The notes under the pieces were generated by a model that was not told the DNA's origin, searched no databases, and saw only the letters and a program-made list of their open reading frames with translations. From Neelides folsomi (lineage: Eukaryota > Arthropoda > Collembola > Neelipleona > Neelidae), in the NCBI GenBank assembly GCA_034687125.1, contig JAQGBZ010000417.1, forward strand, positions 1 to 51,259: a DNA stretch of 51,259 nt. The letters run 5' to 3'. The position numbers and the translations under genes were made by a program. Each line of letters opens with the position of its first letter. Positions within the stretch are counted from its first letter, which is position 1. Below, in pieces: positions 11,903 to 24,834 of the stretch.

Positions 11903-14541
11903 ATACATACATAAAAATCACATAGGTACTTTTATATTTCATTTACTTTTGTATTTAAATTCTGTTAAATTAAATATGAACATTTAAGGTCACACTTCTT
12001 AGATGAAATTACTTAATATTATAAGCTATAACAATTTATACACTTCGGAAATGCCCATTTATTAAAAAATGGGCATTTTCGAAATTAACGACGTTATGAA
12101 TTTTGAAAAATAGTAATTTCACAACCGGGTTTTAATCAACTTTGTTCAATTTGGATTTTCATCTTAAAGTGAAGGGCATAACCGATAAAGCTGTCCTTAA
12201 TAAATATTTATACACAGTTAAAAATTCAAGTGAATTCCAATTGATCATCCGGTCTTACGGAACTTTTGAACATTTACACACTTAAAATCCCAAATAAAAA
12301 AGGAATATTTTCATTAACCGCTATAGCGATTTAATGCATTTGGTATTGCGAACTGATCTGATGATATGAGATGAATAATAAATATATAATCGGCCGCATT
12401 GAACCAAATGACATGTTTTAATGTACAGCATGACCGGTAAATCGGTCCGAATTTGTTGCGATTTACCCACACACACTATAACAAACTAAATCAACCTACA
12501 TATAATCTAATGTATCGTTCCTTTTTGTAGCTTATTATATTCCTTTATGCCATAGCTATTTCAGACCTGAAAATCAGTAGATTTTTTTATAATTTTTTAT
12601 ATGGCCTCAAAGTAGTGTCAAAAGATCAACAGATTTTGAGTTAAATCAACACTAAAGGGAAGATTCGTATATTTCCCCTACTATCTTTAAGGAAATTTCT
12701 CTGAGGGCTTAAAATCGTATTCGTCTTTATCGTGACTTTGATAGAATTCACACAGACTCATTTAACAAATCAAACTTTTATTATAACCCTAAAGAGACCG
12801 ACAAATGGTTCATACTGTACTTGTACTTACAATTAGATGTATTAAGTATTTGTAGTTTTTTTGAATATATAAGCTATGGTGTATTTGTGAATGCAAATAT
12901 CCTTAAAACAAAATCAGTGCATATTGTCGGCACGGATAAGTGTCGGGTAAAGGGATGAAGGGCGATAAGCTCTTAACATCTTCCATTCTTTTAGGCACGA
13001 GTGCTTGAAGAAATTCACAAAATGTATGTTATACCATCTATTCAATCTCTTTCATTCTGACCTAAATATTTACCTTTCGTATGCATATATACATACAAAT
13101 CAATATATGTGTTATGTACTTATATGTATGTACCAGCAGCCTTGGCACAATCAATTTTATTATATTAAATGCAATACGTCAGGAATTATGTATAATATGG
13201 ATGCTTAAGCTGCCCGTCTTGTATAAAGTACTTTATATCATTGTAAAGTATAATAATACGTTATAATTTATTATTTATTACTATTTATTATTGAATGTAC
13301 TATATTTTATATATAAATGAAAAATAAGAAAACTGTAATATTGCGATTTGATTAACATGTTAATAAGTAGTCGATAGTCTAGAAAAATATTCTAAAAGTA
13401 TTATTTTACATATTTAGACATCGAAAAAATAAATATTTAAAAGTTTCAACACCGAATTTATAATTTTACATACAAATATGGATGCTCATAAACAGGTTAT
13501 AAAATTAAGGGTTAAATATCTAATAAAGCAAATAATACTATTTTTACGATGGAACATATTTGTGCTGTGTATAAAATTTCATAAATATATTTAATATTTA
13601 ATTTAGTTCAAAATAACTTAAGCTTTGAAATACGACCTGAAAAAATAATATTTAAAAAAATGTGATAAGAATTACGTTTATCTATACTTCTAAAATTGCA
13701 TTTATCGTTATAAATTTAAAATTTATATTGTTTACTCTACTTGGCTCATTAATAAGTACAACATAGAAAAGAGCCTACAAGTATTTATATTAATATGTAT
13801 GCACATTTTCCACAAGGACGAAGAAAGTACATTATTGTTGATTTTTAGAATAATCGACTGAAAATTAAATAAGATATGATCATTTGAAAAAAGAAAACAA
13901 TTACTACATGGTACAACACATACATACATAAATGGTATGATAAGTAATATGGAAATTGTATCCTTATATCAACATTTACGTAATTACTTTAACATACATA
14001 CATGTATGTCTATTATTTTACACGTATATGAAAATTTATTTGAAGTTAGTTGCGAATTGAATTATGGTGGGAGAGAGCATGGGTGAGGTGGAGAACAGTA
14101 ATTGTATAATTGTTGTGACATATTCCGATCTAATAAAACTAATCCGAAAATTAATAAACACCTCCGTCAATTTCATCATTAAAGTGAGAGTCGTTTCGCA
14201 ATGGTAATATGAAACCAAACTAGGTCCCAGAAGAGTCATTAATATTATGAAATTTATTTTGTTTTTGTCCGGTCCTTGACGAGTTTTCTCAAGTTGTCGG
14301 ATCCAATCGGTTTTCATTCAATGTTCCTCTATGAACTGCATATTAGCAAGGTGAGTTGGGTGACACCCTCGAGACGGCTGGTGGGTAAGGAGGTAAGGGA
14401 ATCCTGGAACACACATACGCAAGAGAGGAGGAGGGAGTTGGTCCAACTTGGAAACAACGCCGACCCGTCAAAACCTCCTCAAACCCACCGCGACTTTCTT
14501 CACTTGTTGTCGAGAGGCTGAGGAGAGAAAAGATCCTCCAA
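11903..14541. other. intergenic region with a hairpin and microsatellite-like tracts
   Basis: No coding exon could be supported. It contains the hairpin at 12044-12083, TATG/TACA tracts near 13075-13135 and 13915-14010, and otherwise AT-rich sequence. From about 14340 the composition becomes GC-richer, leading into the exon at 14542. A donor-like GCAAG|GTGAGT at about 14351 could mark a 5' untranslated exon there. Confidence 0.4.
12044..12083. repeat. strong inverted repeat (17-bp arms, 6-nt loop)
   Basis: The arms 12044-12060 and 12067-12083 pair at 16 of 17 positions, centred on AAATGCCCATTT/AAATGGGCATTT, with loop ATTAAA. It stands alone in the intergenic region and has no obvious terminator role in an animal genome. 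It may be the tip of a small foldback element. Confidence 0.6.
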
Positions 14542-15079
14542 ATGGCCTCATCTCACCCCACTCAGCCTCAAAGCGATGAAGAGTCATCGGAAGTGGCGCA
14601 GGTCATTCATCTTGCTTCTCACAACACCGAATATTTTTACTTGACCCCGGCCAGTCCGGAGGAAAGCTTTTGCGACCCGGGGTCACAGTCTCACTCGCGG
14701 TCGTCGTCACGGGCTTCGCCGGTGGCTTTCTCGGGATCTGTAAGACACAACACACACGAGGTCATGAGCGGAGACTTTTTTGACGAGTACGTGAGTCCAC
14801 CCAACATCGTGGTCACCACCTGGGAAGAAATCCCATCCATCAGTCACATTCTTTTCGCCCCTGTCGACGACGACGAGGCGGTGGATGAAGAAGTGAGGCG
14901 AATCACCGAGAATATTGCAGAAACGACGGAAGAGAGGATTCAAATAAAACGGGAAGGACTTGGGCGGAAGTTTGAGAGGAAACAACTGAGACTCAATTAC
15001 CCAAAGATCCAGCAGGTTATCTCGTCTGAGGCAAATCTCCTCGCTCCGGATCCAAAACCTGAGCATGGCATTCTAGAAG
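14542..15079 (+). CDS. isolated 5' coding exon, 179 codons; possible alternative first exon of parvin
   Basis: The ATG at 14542 opens a frame that is clearly GC-richer than its surroundings and is closed by a strong donor (GAAG|GTGAGT) after 15079, in phase 1. The predicted N-terminus is acidic and Ser/Pro-rich (PQSDEESSEVAQ, SHSRSSSRASP). It is followed by ordered-looking text (TTWEEIPSISHILFAP), an acidic run, and a charged helix (ERIQIKREGLGRKFERKQLR). I do not recognise a domain. Phase 1 is also the phase of parvin exon 1, so splicing to parvin exon 2 at 20433 would keep the frame, and no other plus-strand gene lies between. That would give parvin a long alternative N-terminus. Alternatively it is the first exon of a separate gene whose later exons I could not find or that lie outside the window. 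Confidence 0.6.
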
Positions 15080-18000
15080 GTGAGTCTGGAAAGTTGAAAC
15101 TCCGCTCATATATTAATATATACTTTTCCACATTTATAATTAACGATTGGAATTGGGGAGCTGACTCATTTCTGTCTCTCATTACAAAGGGGGTAATTTA
15201 AGTTCTCTTTTCCTTAAATATAGATAAATGTTTTTCATATCAAGTTGCTGTAATTTAACTACTTTATAATTTTCAATATAACTATAACTCATTGTCTGGC
15301 TTTGTTAAGACAAGCCTTTCCATACCTTCCCTATAAAGTCCTTTCAATTCTCACAAAGCCTTTTTGATTCCATAATTTAAGCGCAAGTCTTAACTCTTCT
15401 AACGCTAGTCTCCTTTTATTTAAGCTTTTATTTACCACTTAAACCAGCCATCAATCGGTGTTTTTGAAAGTTTGTAAAACACAACTTCTATATAACTATT
15501 TCCTATTTACGCATCTACATATGTATGTAATACTTGTACCTGTATATGTATATCTATATTGAGTATACATACGTGTACTATTTTTCTTTACTTTTTGAAC
15601 ATGAATGATTTTTTTTCTACAAATAATACAAACGCCAAGGGTTTACAATATGTATATTATATAAGTAGTATAGTATACTTTATAGTATGTATGTTATCTT
15701 TAGTATGCATTTACGCATGTTGCAATATTTGTAAATACTACACATAACATATCCTTACCTAAATTACTCTACATAGATCCATATGATATCCATCTAAATT
15801 GTAAGTATTATAAATAATCATACAAGACCACTTCACTGTTAAGATGTTGGAAAGCATATTGTACTTCAAAATAGATTTTGCAATGCTATGTGAACTATGA
15901 GCATGAAGTTCCAGTTTCCAGTACAGACCATATTACCCCTTTGACCGATCTTTTCGAATATGCACACATGACACATACCCATGTATGGTACATAATATTA
16001 CGTACAATATGACACTCGATATATAAGCAACCAATCATATGAAATATACAAACATGTGTGTAAACTTGTATACGTACGCTACATACATAAATAGTATAGC
16101 ACGTATGGTACTTAAACACAATTATGTTTAGATATACATAGAGGTATGAAAGGCGAAGGGAAAGGTTTACAATTTACAACATGTAATCTTTTCTTTTTGC
16201 TCCGCACTTTTATATCCCAAGTTTTACGACATGGAACTTGAAGTTCTTTGTCTTCGTTTCCTCGGTTTATAGCATGGGACTGTTCGAAAGCGCTTCAAAA
16301 CAAGGAACTCGTAATTAAGCCTTGTTTTCCTCATTACTCACTTCATTTAAGCTTCATGTTTCATAATAACCTGTATGTATGTAGGTACTTACTTATATTA
16401 CAACAATTGTCAATACACGCGTTATCATTTTTACCTCAACTTACAAGAGTACTCAAGAATTAAAAAAAAATAATAAAATTCCTTTTTATATTAGATATAA
16501 TAAAAAAAGGTTGAAAGGCATAGGGTCTTGGTATTAATGGAACTCCTGTTATACAAACATTAAGTTTTTAATAATAATTTATAATTTATAAATGAAGATT
16601 CTAAATGTGAGTCATGTCATTACAATATTGTCACTTTCGTCATCTATATTACGTAAATTAGTATATTAGTACAGTTTATAGCTATCAGTATGTAAGTTCA
16701 TGTAAGTTATTCTTAATGTTAATAACAAGAAAATAAAATGTCGGAATCATATTATTATCTGTCATTTTGTTAGTTTATTTGCTAAAATCGATTTGAAACT
16801 ATGAACATTTTGAATGTAACTACATACTTATGTTTGTATTACTATTCAGACAGTATCATATTAATTGAATTTATTGGATATCAATATATTCACCAATGTC
16901 CATTCTTATTTAAAATTACATTAAGATATATCTTTTTGTACTTATTGTTAGTACCTACTCTACATAGTTGAAGGTTCATAAAATGTAAATACTTTATACT
17001 TTACATACACAGGTTGTTGAATGGTGTTGTTTTCGAATAAACATTTTTAATTTAATGTTAGTTTCACGTTTCACTGAATGTAATTATGAGCAGACAAAAT
17101 GTTTATCTAATGGTGAGTTTTGTTCATAAAAAGTTTTATTCCAATTGAGTTCAAAGTTGGCTAGAATTTCATATAATATGAAAGGGTTTATTAAGAAGAG
17201 CCGAAGTAAATAGCTTGTTCTGTAATGGAATTGTTAAATAACTCGAGAATGTATACAAGTTGGTTCTGTGTACGAAATAAGTTTATGTTATGAATAGCAA
17301 TGAAATAGTATTGAAAAGCAAGGAGTTCTGATTGTCCTGTAAGATGATCTAAACAAGATATAAAAACTTCTACTATGTGATCAAACCTCGTCCTTTATTG
17401 ATTATTTGATATGAAGGATACATCTCCCCAGATCTGGTTTAGGAAAAAGGTGTATATGTAATATATTTATACTGGTGAGGCAGTGCATATTGGGGAACCG
17501 TCAGCAATTTAATTTCCTTGCGAGACTGAGGGAGAGGAAAAAGCCGAGTTTGGGGGATCTGGATGGATTGAAGATGGAATCGAATAACTTCAGTATGCAG
17601 ACCTTATGAATCTGGTGAAATGAGGAGAGTCGTGAAAGGACATATGTATGTATATAACTAAATGTACTGCCCGGGTCCTTTCATCCGAGATTCCTAATGA
17701 ATGGGTGAGAAATCCATTGTGAGCTGAGCTCCGAGTCAGCCATTTGATTGTTCCTCTCCTTCAACAACTCCCTTTTCCTCTGTAATTAAGAGACGTAAAA
17801 CGGAGGTTCTGAAAGGTCAATTTGCTCCAAAGAACTTCCACCTCTTCTGGACAAAAGAACTTTCAAATCTCATTTGTCGAGAGTTGTGTAGGACGAAGAA
17901 AAAACTTGTTTTCTTCCTCCTTTCACTCTTAAAGGCTCAGGGAGTTGTAATAGTTTATGGAAGAAGGGAGGAGAGCGGAAGGAATTTGAGGGAGCCCTGG

Positions 18001-19880
18001 GACTCCCAAGAGATTCCACAAGAGATTCCTGATATAATAATACATATAATATAATAACACACAACCTCTCCGTTATATTTTAACACATGCACATTATTAG
18101 GGCCTTCAGAGACAGACATCCAATAAAACCCTTCAGACATCTTATTTTTTTGCGAAACCCATTTCCATCTTTACGTCTCTCTTACCTACAAACTAGGTCC
18201 GTTGCCGTAATATTCCTTCCCCGGGGTTTTCCCGACATCCCGACCCAATACACTTCTACCATTATTATGTGTGTACATCAAATCAACATATCCTTGTACT
18301 TACATATATATATTATAGGTGCTTACAACATAGGAGGCTATATAGCTTCATTTGGTCATTGTTCTTTTCAATCCTCATTTTACTATTTTGGATAGATATA
18401 CCAAGTAGTGTGGTGTAAATTATAGGGTACATGGAGTGTAAATAAAAATTTTATGGCATTTTATTTTTTGCCCAACAGCATCAGAACAACAATATGCTAT
18501 TAATGGATTTGGACAAAAACAAATAAGTACAAGCAGTTTGTCAATTTACTTAAATATGTCTTTGAAATAAACTTGTTTTTCAACATAAGAATCATTGATC
18601 ATGCTTTAAAAAATATTTGAAAATATTTGATATCTGGAGTATTCATAAGAATAACTACTCTTCAGATATGTACATATTTAATATCATATTTACTACAGTA
18701 TGTAAAGTAATATTGTAAATGTAATTTAAAAAAATCTGTCTTACATTTAGTCAAATCTTACTTTTTTATACTTTTTTTCTCAAGTATTTTCAAATCGAAT
18801 ACAAAATGTAACAATGTATTGAAATATTATCTATAGAGAAGAATTCACTTTATTTTAAATTTTCTTCACTATTCCTCTGTCATCTTCAAATAAGAATGGA
18901 TTTTAAGATTAGGATCTTTATTATTATTATTGTTGTTGTTGATTATTTATTCAAATTTCGTTCTATTCAAAAAATAGAATTCTTATGTTGTGATCCTTTT
19001 CATTTTCCCTTTTCACTCACTCACTCTTTCACTGATATGAATATTATCACGTGACGTTGTTCAAGATAATCTATTGTGTTCTTGCATCAGTATATTGTAA
19101 TTTAACAGTTGAATTATAATGTAATATATCATATCAGTATTGTATAAATTTGTATAAAAACCAATATATTGATACAATGTAGTACTTTTAATGGCAATAT
19201 CATTATTGTTATAAACATAATAGTATTATTATTAAATAGAATTTATGTAGGTAGATAGTAATAATATACCGCCCAAAAAGTCCATTCATCTATATATATT
19301 GTATATGAAAATGCTAATTGATGAGATACGATAATTTTATAATTAGTTTATCTTTAAGACGCATTTAACAAAGTTAAAATGGGTAATTATGATTTTGATT
19401 TAATTGAACAAAGAGCAGTAATAAAGTTTTTATCATTAGAAGGATTAAGAGGGACAAACACTCAAATAAACGGACTTATTGGACAATATATTATATGTGC
19501 CTAAGTATGTTATATTATATATTTTCATTTTTATTTGTAAGTGGGTCTGTGTGTCTATGTACTATTTTAGGTATAATTGTATGCTACTTGTTGTATGTAT
19601 TCATATACTACAGATATATACATATGTATCAAATCGTACACTGATAAATTACGACGTAAATGTATTATATCACATATTATTATGATTACGCATGGAGGTA
19701 AATTCCACTTATCTACAGTATTATTTTGTACTTTTTTTACATTATGTCTATATCTTTAAGGATGTTGTTTGTGTTTATGTTCGTTCTATCATTATTATCA
19801 TGATAGAATATGTATGTATATTATATTGGAATTTCTTTTTCAAACAAGCTTATAAGATTACGCTCATTCTGATAACTTTA
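15080..19880. other. long region without supported exons upstream of parvin exon 1
   Basis: Mostly AT-rich with TATG/TACA tracts. A GC-richer block at about 17390-18250 has short open frames on both strands but no family resemblance and no consistent splice pairs. A conserved regulatory or untranslated segment is possible. If the exon at 14542 belongs to parvin, this stretch is its first intron. Confidence 0.4.
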
Positions 19881-20009
19881 GCATTGAATAAGGCACACAA
19901 GGAAATTGGACAGGTAAAAGTTATAATTCCAAATAAAGTAATTGTATATTCGCTTGCCCGGGAAATTTTAGCAACCGGTGTCTCTGGTATTGGAAGAGCA
20001 AATAAGAAA
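19881..20009 (+). other. probable 5' untranslated sequence of parvin exon 1
   Basis: The segment just before the parvin ATG is open in frame but does not resemble parvin. An acceptor-like TAACTTTAG ends at about 19880 and an internal GACAG|GTAAAAG donor-like site lies at about 19912, so untranslated splicing variants are possible. The true transcription start cannot be read from sequence alone. Confidence 0.3.
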
Positions 20010-22430
20010 ATGTCACTTCGTCTGAAGTCACCATTAACACCCAAAGATGATGGTTCTTTATGGGAGAAGATTGGAACGCTGGGTCGAAAAAAGAAACTCA
20101 TGGAAGGTATATGTATTATATTTTATCCGTTTATCATCAAAATGATATTTTATTTGTTGAGCTTATAAATATATAAATCTGCAATACTAGTACAAACCTT
20201 ATTACTAAACACTAGTATACTATATACCTAAATACCTTACCAATTTATTAAGTATTACTACATACTATATACATACTACTTACATTTAGTATAAGCAAAG
20301 CGAAAGTTATGAAGCGTTTTTTTTATAAATATGAATTTAAAATTGAAAGCTATTTAAGGGATATTTTATATTTTTGTTGGATTTGTAAAGAAAATGTAAT
20401 AAAATGATCAAATAAGAAATTTATTTTTGAAGTGAAAGAATTGGAAGATGAAGGACGGAGGGCAATCGATTCTCCGATGGCTTCTCCACATCAAAAACAA
20501 TTTGATCTCTCTCCGGATGATTACAAAATTGGTTTGAAATGATATTCTTCTCTTTTAAATGCTAATATTAAATCAACTTCTCTTATCAAATACCCAACTA
20601 TATAATGCATTTACATGAATGCATATCCATCCATGCGTAACATCACTCCACTCGAAGATGAATGGAAACTTTGGGATCAAATTTATTAAACAAGGAATTT
20701 TCAATTGGGCCTTTCATTTAATTTGTTTTCATATACCTTTTAAGATGAAGGGAAAGAGGTCTTTTTTGTGGAGCCAAAAAATTTTGACAATGCGAAACTA
20801 AAGGATTTGATGAAACTCCTCATTAATTGGATAAATGATGAATTGGCTGGTCAGAGGATTGTAGTGAAGGATTTGCTCGAGGATTTGTATGATGGGCAAA
20901 TATTACAAATGCTCCTCGGTATTTCATTTAAATATTAAAATAGTTTATGGAATTCAACCATTAATATTTGAATTCTAACTGTAGAAAAGCTACTGAAAGA
21001 ACCATTGAAAGAAATCGAATTGGTTCAAACATCTGAAGGTTTTTCTAATTTTTATACCTCTTTGTGTTCTAACATATTTTTACATAAATACTTATGTTGC
21101 ATATTGTATTGCTCTAGTTATTAATGCATAATGCTTTGAATTTTAATATACTAAATATACACTTACGTAAATAAGAATTTTCAATTATTCATGAATAAAT
21201 CAAAATTCTTATAAATTCTAATTTTTCTTTGACTGAATTATTTAAAATAATTAGAATTTTATCAAATTGTTTAGGTCAATTGAAGAAATTACAAGTTATA
21301 ATTGATGCAGCTAACAGGAAACTTGGAAGCCCAGAATGGGCCTCGCAAAAATGGAAAGCAGAAAAGATTCATTCGAAATCTCTTGTTGCAATTCTATATC
21401 TTCTTGTGTCTCTCGTTCGGCACTTTAGCGGATCAAAGATTCAGCTCCCGGAAAATGTTACAGTCGACCTTCTTATTGTCAAGGTTTGATTATCAAACGA
21501 CCCCGATATGATAATTGACTTATTACAAAAACTATTTGTACGTTGCAGAAAAAACATGGCAAACTTGAAACCCATCGTGCTGTGGAAGATGTGACTCAGA
21601 AATTTGGAGATTTAGTTGAATCTGAGAAGGACGCGTTTGACATTCTTATTGAACACGCTCCACAAAAGATGGACGTTGTAAAAAATGTAATTATTTGATC
21701 AGCTTTTAACAATTAGTGTGCCATTGTTGTTGTTTCCCTCCAATGCATCAATACCTATTTGGATTGTTTGAATTTATACTCAACGTTATGTTCCCCACTA
21801 CAAACTGTAGATGCTTTACTGGTAAATAATGGTTTTTCAAATACAAGGAGAACAATTAATAAATAACTATACAAACTGCATGTAATACCTTCAACCTCTC
21901 ACTATTGGAATTGGGGAAAGGTTGGGAAAACGAGATTGATGTTGACTTTTACCTTCTCAATAGAATTTGCTGGCTTTTCTCAACAACCACTTGAAGAGGA
22001 TTAATTTGGAAGTGAAGGAAATTGAGACTCAGCTTCATGATGGCGTCTATTTGATTCTTCTTCTTGGACTACTCGAAGGATACTTCGTTCCGCTATCAAA
22101 TTTTTTCATTACACCAAAGGACAAAGATGAGAAAATATGGAACATGAATCTCCTCTTTGACCTCATTCAGGATGCAGGGATGAAGAGGCCAAAGGCAGTT
22201 CCAGAAGGTAAAGAGTAAATTATTAAATTTAGTTAATAATCATTTTACATTATTCACCTTTGAAGACAATTGTTCCTTCCAGTTTATTGCCAGCTTATTC
22301 CTCAATCGATTGATGTATAACTATATTTTATATAACAAATAACTTTATTTTAGATATTGTGTATCTGGATTTGAAAGCGACTCTTCGTGTCCTTTACAAT
22401 ATATTTTCAAAATACAAAAACACTCCTTAG
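20010..22430 (+). CDS. parvin: parvin (actopaxin/affixin family), two-CH-domain focal adhesion protein
   Basis: Parvins bind integrin-linked kinase and, with PINCH, form the IPP complex that couples integrins to actin at adhesion sites and muscle attachments. Exons: 20010-20106, 20433-20531, 20745-20918, 20985-21038, 21275-21483, 21549-21686, 21964-22207, 22354-22430. All phases join to give about 363 residues, the normal family length. The N-terminus (TPKDDGSLWEKIGTLGRKKK) matches the parvin leader. CH1 spans roughly residues 78-185 (LKDLMKLLINWINDELAG, KDLLEDLYDGQILQMLL, HSKSLVAILYLLVSL). CH2 spans roughly 240-360 (DAFDILIEHAPQKMDVV, LEVKEIETQLHDGVYLILLL, GLLEGYFVPLSNFF) and ends LKATLRVLYNIFSKYKNTP. 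The start at 20010 was chosen because the leader motif begins right after it; the upstream frame is not parvin-like. Nothing looks broken. Confidence 0.95.
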
Positions 22431-24834
22431 ACTTTGGAACATTCTACCTTTATCCAATTAATCCCCTTCTCTCATAAAGAAAATAATCGAGCTTTGATGT
22501 GACGAGGTTATAGGCACCCATGTTATGCTCCTATATATAAATATATACATTTTAGGTTCATGTAATATTTATTACTATTATAAATATCGTATAACATGTA
22601 TGGTATAATATGTAAGTAATTATAGTTAATATGAATAATTTATTAGTCTTTAGGTGTGCTATATCTCAAATCCGAAAACTCTCAATGTGAGTTTAAAACA
22701 ACCCCAACCTGAACCCAAAGACCCAAATCACTTGACTTTCGATTTTTCCAAATCTATCCAAACTAAATACAATTATATTTGCAATCAAAATTCTTCAGCA
22801 TGACAAAGTAATGTTAGATTTAGAACAGTTATTAATTACTAAATCGGATTTTGTAATCCTAAAATTTTTCGGGTTGGGTTGATAACTTTGACATTAGGTA
22901 TCCGGATGCATAATATTTATCTATACAATTATTTATATTTGCACAATATGCACATATTCAAAGTATATACATACATATATTATTATATATGTACACTGCT
23001 GTTGGTGAGACTTTATGTATAGTAATGTAGAGTAAATAGATATGTGATTTTCATGGATCGTCAAAATCCATTAAACACCAAAACTATGGCCAAATTTAAC
23101 TAAATCTTTAAACCCCAAAGGAAGTAATTGTACATTTTACTTCATTATGTTACATCTAACGTTAAGTATGAAATCTTATTATCTAATTTATATAAAATAG
23201 TAGTTTGCCGTACTCTTTATGAATCGAATCAATATTGATGAATTGACAGTCCAAATAAAGATTATTGTGAAATACCTATTTCTTAATTTATCATTCGTGC
23301 TTAAACTGCATCCTTATGTAATACAAAAATACATATTTTACATATGCTCATATGTACTTATCGTTAATGTATTTATTTGTACTATACATTTAATTTAGTT
23401 TATTATTTTCGTAAAATAGCGTAATAAGAAGCTTGGTTAAAAGTAGCAGATTCATTAAGGTTTAACAAATTGATAAAATTGGATGTATTCATATTCATAC
23501 GCATACTTATTTCATATTATAAATAGTAATATGTTAAAAGATGTAGTGGAACACTTGGCATTAATTAAAAGTTTGCGTCGAGTTAAACAAAGGAGGAAGT
23601 TGTGATGCTGATTAGAGCTAAATAATCTCAACTCCCATTTTAGAATCGACTGACTGAATGTGAGTTAATAGATAAATGGGTCAAGAGGTCTCATTTAATT
23701 CGGATGCAAAGTTAAAGGCCTCAGTCACTTGAATTAACATGAATGTTACGTTTACTACGTTTATTTGCGAGTTTCTCAAAAGTGACGTGAGAATTGATAC
23801 AATCAGGGAAAAAGATAATATTTTTGAATCTCAACTATGTGAAATAAATGCGAGTTTGCAGCTGAGCCCATGCATTATACATAAAAAGAGAAGTTAAAAT
23901 AGATTATGCATGTTAGGAAGTAATTTTTTAGCACTACTACCATCTATTTAAATCAGATCGATGGTGTAAAACAAGATTTTTTTAAGTCAAAAGCCTTTAT
24001 TTCTTTCACCTCAATTCACCGCAATTTCCCTACAGACAATTTAAGAGCAAAATAGATAATAACTTGTGATATTATAAAATACCATACATTGAAGATTATT
24101 TAACCTATTCTTTATACATTGTACAATCATACTCGTAAAAGTAAATGGAGAAATCGAATTGCTTATAAATATGAACAATATAAAAAATTCTAAATAACTT
24201 TCGTTCAATCAATAAGTTTCTTAAAAAGATAAGAGCGACTAAATCACTTAACAAAGTAAACCCTTGCATGGGCAATTATACTGGTAATGAGTATTAAAAG
24301 TAAATACATATGTTACATAGATATTGGTTCCGTTATAAAAGGTATAAAATATAAAACTTGTAAAAACATAAATATGTATGTAATGTACTATACCTAGTAA
24401 TGCATAAGTACAAGTACTATGTATTTATTTATTAAACAAATTGATAATACTTATACACGTACTTCTGTACATACATGTATGTTAAATTGTAATTAATATA
24501 TGCATCCATAAAAACGTAATATTACATTAAGTAAAAATTTTATCCAATGAATGGATTTTAATTGGATTTTGTTGAATAATACAAAAAACTACTTACAATT
24601 ATAGAAATTGTGAATTTTCCTAGCTATTAACTCGGGAACTCTCAACTGAAGCTCTTCTACAGTATACCATATTACTATGTATATTTAAATTGCTAACTAT
24701 ACAACTTAACAGCGTTCATTTAGATTAAGATTTATCGTAGTTTGGCTGATTTGTATCCAACATTTCCGCTTTGGTAATTTCTACGAAATGGCAATTAAAC
24801 TCCTGTTGAACCTTGGAAATAATATGAGATTTCT
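22431..24834. other. intergenic region between convergent parvin and CUB-protein genes
   Basis: Parvin (plus) and the two-CUB gene (minus) converge here, so both 3' untranslated regions lie within this interval. The rest is AT-rich with TACATA tracts (for example 22960-23000 and 24360-24490). No exon, RNA gene or transposon terminus was found. Confidence 0.45.

Noticed and set aside
13075..13135. TACA/TATG tracts here and elsewhere as a CRISPR or satellite array
   Set aside because: Units are 4-bp and irregular, with no spacers. They are ordinary degenerate microsatellites.
14707..15066. Open frame on the minus strand across the 14542 exon
   Set aside because: It is a shadow of the GC-richer plus-strand exon. 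The plus frame has a well-placed ATG and a strong donor, while the minus frame has no splice support.
20619..20801. Open frame spanning the start of parvin exon 3 as its own gene
   Set aside because: It reads parvin exon 3 in the wrong frame. The phase-joined parvin frame is supported by the CH-domain text.
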